From: Cellulosilyticum sp. I15G10I2
GTDB lineage: Bacteria > Bacillota > Clostridia > Lachnospirales > Cellulosilyticaceae
Length of the DNA: 64,000 bases
NCBI RefSeq assembly: GCF_900095725.1
Contig: NZ_FMMP01000010.1
Coordinates: forward strand, 20,113 to 84,112
Direction: 5' to 3'
Made by a program: the position numbers and the translations under genes. Positions 17,571 to 25,453 of the stretch are shown piece after piece. The stretch's first letter is position 1. Each line of letters starts with the position of its first letter. The notes under the pieces are model-generated. The model did not search any database, had not been told where the DNA came from, and worked only from the letters and a program-made list of their open reading frames with translations.

Positions 17571-18146
17571 ATGTTAGAAGAACCGAGTGCGGTAGAGCAG
17601 TATGCAAAAGTTAAATTGAAACAGGAACAAATGAAAGCATTTAGTACATTAATTACTATCGGAGTTATTGTATTTTTGATTATAGTAGGAATTGCGACAT
17701 CCTTAATTCAAAAAGGTATCAAATATTCACATGATAATATGATGGTAGGAGAAATTGGATTAGGTTATATGTTTGGCGATGGAGCTGAAAGAACCAATGC
17801 AGTTATAAAAGATGTTTATAAAATAGATGAACCTTTTGAATTTAATGGTAGTACTTATAGAAATTCTATAGTTATTGATATGAGTATAGATTATGATAAT
17901 GACACAGATTATTATTACTATCTATTTCAAGAGAATGATGAGATAGAATACATGTTATATGATTCTGATAGTAATAAAATTAAATTTTCTAAGATGAATT
18001 ATATAAGAGATAGGTATAATGGAAAATTAAGAGTTATATTAGAAGCCAATAAAGATATTTCTAATATACAATGGGTTCGCATATTTGGATTAAATACCGA
18101 TAGGATGAACTATGAGAAAACTTCATTATGTTATAAATTAAACTGA
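17571..18146 (+). CDS. Single-pass membrane protein of the prophage cargo zone
   Basis: A 191-residue protein with a charged N terminus, one transmembrane helix (about residues 25-46) and an extracellular beta-rich domain of about 130 residues with many Asp, Tyr and Asn. The plan recalls small DUF4352-like surface proteins, but no signature is certain. It has a GGGGAGTG ribosome site and ends in a strong terminator shared with the opposite gene. It may alter the surface of the lysogen; this is inference. Confidence 0.6.
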   Translation: MLEEPSAVEQYAKVKLKQEQMKAFSTLITIGVIVFLIIVGIATSLIQKGIKYSHDNMMVGEIGLGYMFGDGAERTNAVIKDVYKIDEPFEFNGSTYRNSIVIDMSIDYDNDTDYYYYLFQENDEIEYMLYDSDSNKIKFSKMNYIRDRYNGKLRVILEANKDISNIQWVRIFGLNTDRMNYEKTSLCYKLN

Positions 18147-18176
18147 CCCAAGTATTTATATACTTGGGCTTTTTTT
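18147..18176. terminator. Shared terminator between convergent genes
   Basis: CCCAAGTA and TACTTGGG pair around a short AT loop and are followed by a seven-base T-run. It overlaps the 3' end of the minus-strand XRE gene. Confidence 0.8.
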
Positions 18177-18365
18177 GATTTCAATAATTTTTTCTATAGG
18201 GACATCAAAGTGGAGGCATATCTTTTCTAGGGTATCAGCACTCACAGATTCATTGTTTTTCATTCTTTTTATTGTACTCCAATGGATACCTATTTCCTCA
18301 TTAAGATGCTTTCTTTCTTTGCCTAACTCTATCAATAAATGCCATAGTGGATTATAGCTTATCAT
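18156..18365 (-). CDS. XRE-family HTH regulator
   Basis: A 69-residue protein made almost only of a Cro/C1 helix-turn-helix (LNEEIGIHWSTIKRMKNNESVSADTLEKICLHFDV). It matches the short XRE regulators common in mobile elements of Clostridia. A strong AGGGGGG site lies before the ATG. It is divergent from the 59-residue gene and the FtsK-type genes, with two sets of repeats between them that could be its operators. It may hold this module silent. Confidence 0.85.
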   Translation of the reverse strand: MISYNPLWHLLIELGKERKHLNEEIGIHWSTIKRMKNNESVSADTLEKICLHFDVPIEKIIEIKKSPSI

Positions 18366-18373
18366 ATGTACCC

Positions 18374-18404
18374 CCCTAAATATAAAAATACCCTAAATAT
18401 AAAA
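18374..18404. repeat. Two direct copies of CCCTAAATATAAAA
   Basis: The 14-base sequence occurs at 18374-18387 and 18391-18404, a 17-base period, directly before the XRE gene. It is probably an operator. Confidence 0.5.
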
Positions 18405-18431
18405 TAACATAAATTACAATATATTTCCATA

Positions 18432-18483
18432 TAACACACATATATGTGGTTTAACACACATAAATATAGTTATAAACACAAAA
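18432..18483. repeat. TAACACACATA repeats with 20-base period
   Basis: Identical 11-base copies start at 18432 and 18452, and a degraded copy starts near 18474. The spacing of about two helical turns suits cooperative protein binding. Confidence 0.5.
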
Positions 18484-18515
18484 CAGCCATAAACTGTACA
18501 TGAAAGGGTGATTAG

Positions 18516-18695
18516 ATGGATAAACACATATCCGTTACGAACGACATAGTTATTAAGTTGCTAACTAATAGCAGTAATGCTAGTGAGCTAATTGAAGAAT
18601 CTATATTGTATTTTCTTGATGCAATTGAATCGGGAAATATGAATCAAAGAGAAGTTAGTCGTATATTTGCAAAAAAGTTAATAAATTTTAACTAG
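18516..18695 (+). CDS. Small prophage protein
   Basis: A 59-residue mostly helical protein (DIVIKLLTNSSNASELIEESI, then LDAIESGNMNQREVSRIFAKKL). An AAAGGGTGATT ribosome site precedes the ATG. It is the first gene right of the divergent control region. No family is recognised; size and place fit a small regulator or adaptor of the FtsK module. Confidence 0.5.
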   Translation: MDKHISVTNDIVIKLLTNSSNASELIEESILYFLDAIESGNMNQREVSRIFAKKLINFN

Positions 18696-18865
18696 GGTAG
18701 GAACCTTGCGTTGCGTTCGGCACCCCTATTCGTCATTCGCTCCAACTACACTCGCTCTTTCCTCATAGTAAACACTAAATTGGCTTATCCATACCTTGAT
18801 AATATTAGATGTCAGTATTAAAACCAATTTGATACCTAATTTGATACCCTAGGGAGGTAATATGT
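18696..18865. other. Gene-free stretch with GC-rich block and 12-base tandem repeat
   Basis: About 18,697-18,765 is much richer in G and C than its surroundings and holds repeated TTCG/TCGCT-type words. AATTTGATACC(T/C) follows as two tandem copies at 18,826-18,849. It may be an origin or a processing site for the next genes; this is inference. Confidence 0.35.
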
Positions 18866-19087
18866 ATGTCTAAAAAATATGGTCACACAACTGATAATCC
18901 GTATGAAACATTAGAAGGTCTTATAAAAGGGTGTTATGAACTTTATAAGGCTACACATCCCGAAGAGGATGAATATGAGTACGAAAAAGGTGAAGAATCA
19001 TACTTAAATGATTTTCTACGAGAATCCGGAAAGGTTGGAAAATATCTAGCGACGTCCTTCTACGATATTGTCATAAAAGGTAAGTAG
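18866..19087 (+). CDS. Small acidic protein before the FtsK-like gene
   Basis: A 73-residue protein with an acidic middle (HPEEDEYEYEKGEES) and a helical C terminus. A GGGAGGTAATATG site gives strong initiation. The FtsK-like gene follows after two bases, so they are probably translated together. No family is recognised. Confidence 0.6.
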   Translation: MSKKYGHTTDNPYETLEGLIKGCYELYKATHPEEDEYEYEKGEESYLNDFLRESGKVGKYLATSFYDIVIKGK

Positions 19088-19089
19088 CT

Positions 19090-20403
19090 ATGAGTGATAA
19101 AAAAGAAAATGATTATGAATCCTTAGCAGTAATGTGTTTGGCTGGTGTAGGTGGAATTGCATTATCTAGTACATTTCCATTCTTATTAATTCCAAGTATC
19201 GTGACTACTGCTGGAAGTGTAGGGTTAGCATTTTGGGATAATTTTGAGGGCAATAGAAATAAGATGTGGGAAATGATAGGATTAGTAACTAAGGATGAAA
19301 AAGTTCCTGTATGTATCAAAACAATTAAAACAGATATAGGAGAACAAAAGGTGTATCATGTTCCAGCTGGATTGTCAGGGGAGCAGATTAAAAATAAGCA
19401 AGATGAGATTGAAAATGCCTTAAAGAAAAAGGTTAAGATAGATATTGCTGATAATTTTAATGTCATAATACAAACCTTTAATAAAGCATTGGGGAAGTTA
19501 TATCCTTTTACAGAAGAATACTTGCAGAAAGAGTTTATGAAATTTGCAGTAGGTTTTAGCCAGAGTATGAGTGGTGAAAAGATTGAAACAATTGATCTAA
19601 ATAGTAGTGATTGCCATATGCTTATATCAGGCTCTACAGGAAGTGGTAAGAGTGAATTATTAAGGCATCTGCTGGTACAATTTATTCTACAAACCAAAGG
19701 TGATATAAAAAAAGGTGAACTGAGAATAGCTGATTTAAAGGGTGGAGTGACTACCAAAATATTTAGTAGGGCAAGTAACTGCACAAAATATACAATATTC
19801 CAAGAAGAATGCATTAATATGATGGCTGAGATACATGAGGAAATGATGAAAAGGTATATAGTCTTAAATAATGCCAATTGCGTTGATTATAAAGAGTATA
19901 ACGCTAAGTTTAAAAAGAAGCCTATGAAGCCAATCGTATTTATAATAGAAGAATATAGTTTATTATTCAATGATAAAAGTGCAACCGAATTATTATTTCT
20001 ACTATTAAATTTAAGTAGAGCATCAAATATAAGTGTAGTGCTGACCATACAACGTCCAGACTTCAAAACTCTTGACACTAGAATAAAAGCCAACTTAAGA
20101 ACTACCATTTGCTTCAAAGTTAAATATGATGTAGATTCAGAGATAGTATTAGGTCATGGGAATTACTTAGCCAGTAGGGAATTAAAAACTGCTCCAGCTG
20201 GCAGAGGAATCATTAATGATGAAAAGCACGATGATGTGATATTCCAATCTCTATTTATGACCACAAAAGAAATAGAAGCCACATTAAAAGAATATCTAAC
20301 TAAAAAAGCTACTTATAGCACATACCAAGATAAAATAAAAGAAACACCTAAGAAGGAATCTAAAGCCACTAAAGATGATATTAAGAATATAGATTTAATA
20401 TAG
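19090..20403 (+). CDS. FtsK/SpoIIIE-type DNA translocase
   Basis: A 437-residue protein with a hydrophobic N-terminal segment (about residues 13-45) and an FtsK ATPase domain: Walker A is GSTGSGKSE near residue 182, Walker B is KPIVFIIEEYSLLF near 280, followed by LTIQRPD and a conserved arginine region. It resembles coupling/translocase proteins of Tn916-like elements and phage-plasmids. It may pump or segregate element DNA. The gamma recognition domain of true FtsK is absent. Confidence 0.88.
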   Translation: MSDKKENDYESLAVMCLAGVGGIALSSTFPFLLIPSIVTTAGSVGLAFWDNFEGNRNKMWEMIGLVTKDEKVPVCIKTIKTDIGEQKVYHVPAGLSGEQIKNKQDEIENALKKKVKIDIADNFNVIIQTFNKALGKLYPFTEEYLQKEFMKFAVGFSQSMSGEKIETIDLNSSDCHMLISGSTGSGKSELLRHLLVQFILQTKGDIKKGELRIADLKGGVTTKIFSRASNCTKYTIFQEECINMMAEIHEEMMKRYIVLNNANCVDYKEYNAKFKKKPMKPIVFIIEEYSLLFNDKSATELLFLLLNLSRASNISVVLTIQRPDFKTLDTRIKANLRTTICFKVKYDVDSEIVLGHGNYLASRELKTAPAGRGIINDEKHDDVIFQSLFMTTKEIEATLKEYLTKKATYSTYQDKIKETPKKESKATKDDIKNIDLI

Positions 20404-20415
20404 GTGGTGGGATAA

Positions 20416-20952
20416 ATGCTTACTGAGCGTGATTTAAAAGCGTTAGAGTTTATTTCAAAATGTCCTTGTAAGAGTGATGTAGTACAGAAACTATTTTACC
20501 CATCTTATAGTGTGACAATGTATAGATTAAGAGCAATGATAGCCGATGGATATATTAAACGGTATAGGGGTGGTGTAGGTGAGAAGTATTTCTATTATAC
20601 TGGTAAACGACCAAAGCAAATTGAACACATGAATATGGTTGCTATGTGCTATTTGTGGATTAAATCAAAAGGATATGAAGTGCTGAATTTCAAAAGGGAA
20701 GTTAAGTTAGGAGAGGTTAAACCAGATGCTATAATAGGTATAGAGAAGAATGGTGAGTATGGTGTATTAATGATAGAAATAGAGAGATTTAATAATACGT
20801 TGGTAAAAAAAATATCCTCATATGAAAAGATATATAAGGATAAAAGATATTTTAACACTTTCAAAGTATTATATGTTTGTGGCAAAGAGGTTAGAAGTAG
20901 TGTTGTAGATGTGATTAATGTAAAACCAAATGTTTTTATAGAATTAAATTAG
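20416..20952 (+). CDS. Replication-relaxation family protein
   Basis: A 178-residue protein. An N-terminal winged helix (residues 1-60, with PSYSVTMYRLRAMIADGYIKR) is followed by a domain with KPDAIIGIEKNG and MIEIERFN, the plan of the Replic_Relax family linked to plasmid and ICE replication. The E-containing strands look like a PD-(D/E)XK fold. It sits after the FtsK-like gene with a GGTGGTGGG site, so both belong to one module. Confidence 0.75.
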   Translation: MLTERDLKALEFISKCPCKSDVVQKLFYPSYSVTMYRLRAMIADGYIKRYRGGVGEKYFYYTGKRPKQIEHMNMVAMCYLWIKSKGYEVLNFKREVKLGEVKPDAIIGIEKNGEYGVLMIEIERFNNTLVKKISSYEKIYKDKRYFNTFKVLYVCGKEVRSSVVDVINVKPNVFIELN

Positions 20953-20963
20953 TATATTAACTA

Positions 20964-20993
20964 GAGGGTTGTTTAATTACAACCCTCTTTTTT
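20964..20993 (+). terminator. Terminator at the prophage end
   Basis: GAGGGTTG and CAACCCTC pair around a short loop, followed by a six-base T-run. Confidence 0.8.
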
Positions 20994-21045
20994 GTTGCTA
21001 TAATACCTTTACTAAACACATATATTTTGATACACTAAAATTAAC

Positions 21046-21094
21046 GAGATAGATGAACATTTTAAGATTGAGATAGATGACACTTTTAAATATT
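21046..21094. repeat. Imperfect tandem 24-base repeat beside the rex break
   Basis: GAGATAGATGAACATTTTAA at 21046 and GAGATAGATGACACTTTTAA at 21070 form a head-to-tail pair. They lie just before the rex breakpoint and could be integrase arm sites or the end of an IS21-type element. Confidence 0.55.
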
Positions 21095-21111
21095 GATTAT
21101 TAAGGTATATC

Positions 21112-21573
21112 AAAGGCTATGGGTATAATGTAGATTATCTGCATCAAGAAATTAGCAAGATTTTAGGCTTAGACCAAAATTATAAAATGATTGTTGTAGG
21201 AGTAGGTAATCTAGGACAAGCACTGGCTAATTATAATTCATTTGAAAGAAGAGGGTTTAAATTAGTTGGACTGTTTGATGTCAATCCGAGGCTGATTGGT
21301 ATGAGTATCAGAGGCCTTGAAGTGTATGATATTGATAAGATGGAAATGTTTGTGAAAGAAAATGATGTTGATATAGCGATACTTACTCTTCCTAAAATAA
21401 GAGTCAAACAAGTAGCAGAAAACTTAGCAAAATGGGGTATCAAGGGACTTTGGAACTTCTCGGCAGTTGATTTGGTTTTGCCAGAAGGCGTACAAGTTGA
21501 AAATGTTCATTTGTCACATAGCTTGATGACTCTTGCTTATAAAATTAAGGATGATGAAGAAGAGAATAAATAA
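21112..21573 (+). pseudogene. rex: Redox repressor Rex, 5'-truncated
   Basis: In Rex the N-terminal winged helix binds DNA and the C-terminal Rossmann domain senses NADH/NAD+. Here the open frame runs from KGYGYNVDYL through ISKILGL and the NADH motif GVGNLGQALANY to a normal C terminus, but about the first 60-75 residues are missing. An in-frame TGA at 21094 and non-Rex DNA precede the break. The first Met (21187) lies inside the Rossmann domain with no good ribosome site. The 5' part is expected at the far side of the inserted DNA. Confidence 0.85.
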
Positions 21574-21577
21574 AATT

Positions 21578-21630
21578 AAAACTGTGCATGAAGCTTTAGT
21601 ATTACGCTAAAAGTTTCATGCACAGTTTTG
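21578..21630 (+). terminator. Long-stem terminator after rex
   Basis: The perfect 15-base arms AAAACTGTGCATGAA and TTCATGCACAGTTTT enclose a 22-base loop that can pair further. Confidence 0.75.
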
Positions 21631-21709
21631 TATTTAAGCCATATTATTTTTAAAAAGAATGATATATAATAAAAATAATTGGTATAGGAAAACTTGAGGG
21701 GGTACTAAA

Positions 21710-22399
21710 GTGTTTGATTTTTTTAAAAAAAGCAGAAAAATCATTTTGCAAAATGATTTAACATCCGAAATTGTGATCTCTAATAATGAAGTAGATATAA
21801 AAAAGACTTATATAAAAGAAATACTTAATAAAAAAAAGCTTCCTATTGTACTGCTAGATCCTCTTTGGCATTCTATCAGAGATCAAATAGTTAGTGAGTC
21901 TATTAATAAAAACGAAGGTGTGTTACAGGAACTTTTAAAAGAACAGGGCAAGCTTACAAATGATTATAAAGAATATGGCATTGTTAAACAAAATTTTTTC
22001 AAACAAATTCTGACATTAAGTGGGGAGCTTCAAGGGGAAGGTGATACAGGTAAAATTGAAAAGCTAAATAAGCTTCATGAAAGTACATTAGGTGCTAATC
22101 AAAAAATAGAGGCCATTGAAAAGAGATTAGAAGAAGTTGAAGAAGAGATTGAAAAAATCAATAGAAATATTATAGAAGAGATTATAGCTTTAGGGTATGA
22201 ATATATTAGTCTCTGCAAAAATAACTGTCAACATTTAGAAAAAGAAATTAATGAACTTCGTGAGAAAGTTGTACTTAAAACGAATGAAAAAAAGAAAAAT
22301 GAACAGATTCTAAAAGGTATTTACAACTATATGCATCATGTAGTGGGGCAAAATCAAATAGAGGTTATAGATAAGGAGCTCTGGGATAAAGAAAAATGA
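21710..22399 (+). CDS. Coiled-coil protein of unknown role
   Basis: A 229-residue protein with a short N-terminal globular part (residues 1-60) and long coiled coils (about 70-110, 120-165 and 175-205). There is no signal peptide or membrane helix. A GTG start follows a GAGGGGGT site. It overlaps acpS by an ATGA, so it is the first gene of the acpS-nnr unit. The family is not recognised; a cytosolic structural role is possible. Confidence 0.7.
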   Translation: MFDFFKKSRKIILQNDLTSEIVISNNEVDIKKTYIKEILNKKKLPIVLLDPLWHSIRDQIVSESINKNEGVLQELLKEQGKLTNDYKEYGIVKQNFFKQILTLSGELQGEGDTGKIEKLNKLHESTLGANQKIEAIEKRLEEVEEEIEKINRNIIEEIIALGYEYISLCKNNCQHLEKEINELREKVVLKTNEKKKNEQILKGIYNYMHHVVGQNQIEVIDKELWDKEK

Positions 22400-22815
22400 T
22401 ATTAGGAATAGGATCAGATATAATAGAAATAGCCAGAATAGAAAAAGTGATTAAAAATACCCCTGCTTTTATCAATAAAGTTTTTACGGAAAAAGAGCGT
22501 AATCATTTTAAGAACAAGCATTATAAATCAGAGACAATAGCAGGGGTATTTGCGGCTAAAGAAGCTGTCAGTAAAGCACTAGGAACAGGATTTAGAAGTT
22601 TTACACCTAAAGATATAGAAGTTACGCCAAATGACTTAGGAAAGCCGGAAATTACTTTATATGATGAGGCCAAAGCGCTAGCCACAGAGCTTGGGGCTGG
22701 AGCTATGCATGTAACGATATCACACTGTAAGGCTTATGCAGTGGCTTATGTTGTGATAGAAAGGGGTGAACCAGGTGAAATTAATGACTCCAAAACAAAT
22801 TCAGCAAATAGATGA
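22396..22815 (+). CDS. acpS: Holo-acyl-carrier-protein synthase
   Basis: It transfers 4'-phosphopantetheine from CoA to the acyl carrier protein. The 139-residue protein has the family blocks GIGSDIIEIARI (metal Asp8), FTEKE and the FAAKEAVSKALGTG segment that carries the second metal ligand and CoA contacts. The start overlaps the coiled-coil gene, and its end overlaps the nnr gene by about 40 bases in another frame. The C-terminal 15 residues (ERGEPGEINDSK) look like an unconserved tail. Confidence 0.95.
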   Translation: MILGIGSDIIEIARIEKVIKNTPAFINKVFTEKERNHFKNKHYKSETIAGVFAAKEAVSKALGTGFRSFTPKDIEVTPNDLGKPEITLYDEAKALATELGAGAMHVTISHCKAYAVAYVVIERGEPGEINDSKTNSANR

Positions 22816-24313
22816 GGAGGCGATCAGTCAATATCAAATACCAGGCATTTTACTTATGGAACATGCAGCCTATCATTTATTTAGGCATATTAAAGAAAAA
22901 TATAAAAAGGGCAGTATCCTTATAGTATGTGGTCCAGGAAATAATGGGGGAGATGGCTTTGCGCTTGCACGGCAAATTAAGATATGGGGCAATTGGCCAA
23001 TGAAAGTACTTATGCTCGCGGGGCAAGATCAGTTACAAGCAGATGGGAAAACTTATTATAGGATCTGTCAGCATATAGGCGTAGAAATGATACAAGTTTC
23101 AGCCGATAATATAGAAATAGTTTATAAAGAGATAATGGCAGCAGAGATTATAGTGGATGCACTTTTTGGTACAGGTCTTTCAAGAAAAGTATCAGGTGCT
23201 TATGCAGACGTTATCACGCATATTAATAGAAGTTCAGCCTATATAATGAGTGTAGATATACCATCAGGAATCGATGGGACGACAGGGCAAATACAAGAAG
23301 CAGCAGTAAAAGCGGACATAACGATTAGTTTTTCAGCCGCAAAGTTAGGATTGTATATCTATCCTGCTATTGATTATATTGGTGAACTTAAAATAGTTGA
23401 TATTGGCATACCTCAAGCTATTTTAGAAAATATAGAGACACCCTATTACACCATTCAAAAAGAGGAGATGAAAAAACTTCTGCCGCATAGATATACAAGA
23501 AGTAATAAAGCGACTTATGGCAAGGTGCTTGTTATAGGAGGGCAGAGAGGTATGTCAGGAGCAGTTGCCTTAACAAGCATGGCTGCACTCAAAGCAGGGG
23601 CGGGTATTGTTACTGCTGCAGTGCCTAGGGCTATTCATGATATTATGGAAAACAAGTTGACAGAAATTATGACTATAGCACTTCAGGATCAAGATGGACA
23701 TATTGCAGCAGAGGCCAGGGGGCAGATACAAGCATTAATAGAAAAATATGATGTTATAGCTATAGGCCCGGGAATAGGCAGATCAGAAGCCATAAAGGCT
23801 ATTTTACTGGTAGTGCTTGCAAGTGATAAACCTTGTATAGTTGATGCAGATGCACTCTATTTTCTTGGAGAATTAATTGAAGTTGTAGAGACAAGAAAAG
23901 CAGAGACTATTATTACACCACATCCAGGAGAAATGGCGAGGTTAACAAATTTAACAGTACAAGACATATTAGATAATCCACATACTGTTACAATGCAGTA
24001 TGCAGTAAAAAATCATGTAATAAGTCTATTAAAAATAGAAAGAACAGTGGTAGCAGACCCTAAAGGCAACATATATATCAATATAAACGGTAACAGTGGC
24101 ATGGCTAAGGGTGGAAGCGGCGATTTGCTGACTGGCATCATTGCAGGACTTTTGGCTCAAAAGTTAGAGGCAAAGCATGCAGCGAGACTAGGGGTTTATT
24201 TACACGCAAGAGCCGGAGATATTATGAAGGCTTTAAAAACTGAATATACACTTTTACCCAGTGATTTATATCAAGGCATGGATGAAGCATTTAAAGAATT
24301 GATTGATGATTAG
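22775..24313 (+). CDS. nnrD: Bifunctional NAD(P)H-hydrate epimerase/dehydratase
   Basis: It repairs damaged NADH and NADPH. The N-terminal epimerase half (YjeF_N) has GPGNNGGDGFALARQI; the C-terminal dehydratase half (ribokinase fold) has ITPHPGEMARL and NSGMAKGGSGDLLTG with the catalytic Asp of GSGD. About 512 residues, normal for the fused form. GTG at 22775 is chosen because AAGGGG lies eight bases before it; GTG at 22766 and ATG at 22784 are alternatives. Overlap with acpS implies co-translation. Confidence 0.93.
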   Translation: MKLMTPKQIQQIDEEAISQYQIPGILLMEHAAYHLFRHIKEKYKKGSILIVCGPGNNGGDGFALARQIKIWGNWPMKVLMLAGQDQLQADGKTYYRICQHIGVEMIQVSADNIEIVYKEIMAAEIIVDALFGTGLSRKVSGAYADVITHINRSSAYIMSVDIPSGIDGTTGQIQEAAVKADITISFSAAKLGLYIYPAIDYIGELKIVDIGIPQAILENIETPYYTIQKEEMKKLLPHRYTRSNKATYGKVLVIGGQRGMSGAVALTSMAALKAGAGIVTAAVPRAIHDIMENKLTEIMTIALQDQDGHIAAEARGQIQALIEKYDVIAIGPGIGRSEAIKAILLVVLASDKPCIVDADALYFLGELIEVVETRKAETIITPHPGEMARLTNLTVQDILDNPHTVTMQYAVKNHVISLLKIERTVVADPKGNIYININGNSGMAKGGSGDLLTGIIAGLLAQKLEAKHAARLGVYLHARAGDIMKALKTEYTLLPSDLYQGMDEAFKELIDD

Positions 24314-24343
24314 AAGGGCATATGAGTAGGGAGGAATGTGGGG

Positions 24344-24793
24344 ATGCGTGCAAGAGATATCATGAAAAAAGGTGTTATTTTTGTTAAAGAAAATGATAGT
24401 ATAGAAGATGTACTTGCAGTTCTAATGAAAAATAATATAAGCGGTGTACCTGTTGTAGATCAGGATAGGCGTGTTGTAGGGGTTGTAACAGAGCAAGATC
24501 TCATTACTAAAGAAAAAGGACTAAATATTCCATCATATATTGAGTTTGTAGCGAGTATATTATTTATAGATGGGAATTCAAAATATAATACAAATCACGA
24601 AAAAATCATTACATTGACCGCGAAGGAGATTATGTCTTCGCCGGCGTATACCGTTTATTTAGATGCATCAATAGAAGAGATCGCATCAGTTATGGTAAAC
24701 AGACGTATTAATCGCGTACCAGTTATAGATAAAGAACGCAAGTTAGCAGGTATTATAGGTAGAGGGGATCTGCTTCCGATACTTATTAATTAA
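24344..24793 (+). CDS. CBS-domain pair protein
   Basis: A protein of about 149 residues made of two CBS domains, the first with MKNNISGVPVVDQDRRVVGVVTEQDL and the second with MVNRRINRVPVIDKERKLAGIIGRGDL. Such stand-alone pairs bind adenosine ligands and regulate partner proteins. The ATG at 24344 lies eight bases after GGGAGGA. It is in line with nnr and gerS. Confidence 0.92.
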   Translation: MRARDIMKKGVIFVKENDSIEDVLAVLMKNNISGVPVVDQDRRVVGVVTEQDLITKEKGLNIPSYIEFVASILFIDGNSKYNTNHEKIITLTAKEIMSSPAYTVYLDASIEEIASVMVNRRINRVPVIDKERKLAGIIGRGDLLPILIN

Positions 24794-24805
24794 CACGGAG
24801 GAAGT

Positions 24806-25423
24806 ATGTATAAGCGAAAGAAAGCCTTAATAGTCATCTTTTTACTAATGATGTCCTTTGCATTTTATGGTTGTAATAAAATGATGAATAATAATGGACC
24901 AAAAGATAAACTACACCTCATGCTCACGACACTTAAAAATTATGAAGCTGATGTGACAATGTCATTTTTAAAAGATACAGAGGCAAATGTTTTCAAGATG
25001 AGACATCAGGTAGAAGTAGGAGGCAAGTATAAGCTTACAGTAGAGAGTCCTGAGTACTTAAAGGGATATACAATAAGTTTTGATGGTAAAAACATAACAG
25101 AGTATAACCCAAGTACAAAAACAAACTTGCATTCTCAGGCCAGTGAGGCTAGGAATCAGACATTACTAAGTAGTTTTGTAACGAATTACTTAAATGCAGA
25201 AGACATTAAAAGGGAAAAAGAAAAGCAAGATGGCAAAGAAGTTACTACAATAGAAGTGAATATACCAGGGAACTTTAAGTATATGGCAAAAGAAAAGGTC
25301 TGGTTTGATGAAACTAAGCTTAGCCCACTTAAAATGGAAATTTATGATATTGAGGATAACATAGCCATAAAAATTGAATTTAATAGCTTTAAATATAACA
25401 CAAAAATAGATTTTAATACATAA
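24806..25423 (+). CDS. gerS: GerS-like lipoprotein
   Basis: A 205-residue lipoprotein with a lipobox ending at Cys23 (SFAFYGC) and an outer-membrane-lipoprotein-sorting-like fold (LNAEDIKREKEK, YMAKEKVWFDETKLSPLKMEIYD). In Clostridioides difficile GerS is needed for spore cortex breakdown and its gene lies next to an alanine racemase gene; the same neighbour follows here. This supports the call and suggests the host forms spores. Direct similarity was judged by eye only. Confidence 0.75.
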   Translation: MYKRKKALIVIFLLMMSFAFYGCNKMMNNNGPKDKLHLMLTTLKNYEADVTMSFLKDTEANVFKMRHQVEVGGKYKLTVESPEYLKGYTISFDGKNITEYNPSTKTNLHSQASEARNQTLLSSFVTNYLNAEDIKREKEKQDGKEVTTIEVNIPGNFKYMAKEKVWFDETKLSPLKMEIYDIEDNIAIKIEFNSFKYNTKIDFNT

Positions 25424-25453
25424 GCGTTGGCAGAATGTACAAAGGAGGTAAGT

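Larger units (their letters stand above)
1..21111. mobile_element. Prophage, right-hand part, ending at a truncated rex gene
   Basis: A continuous block of phage genes in the usual siphovirus order (packaging, capsid, connector, tail, baseplate, lysis) is followed by cargo and replication-type genes. The right boundary is placed where codons homologous to Rex begin. The left end, with the integrase and early genes, is outside the window. The right boundary is an inference from the break in rex; no att core can be defined without the left junction. Confidence 0.9.

Noticed and set aside
18421..18490. CRISPR array
   Set aside because: The repeats are short, few and with no spacers of constant length; operator sites are more likely.
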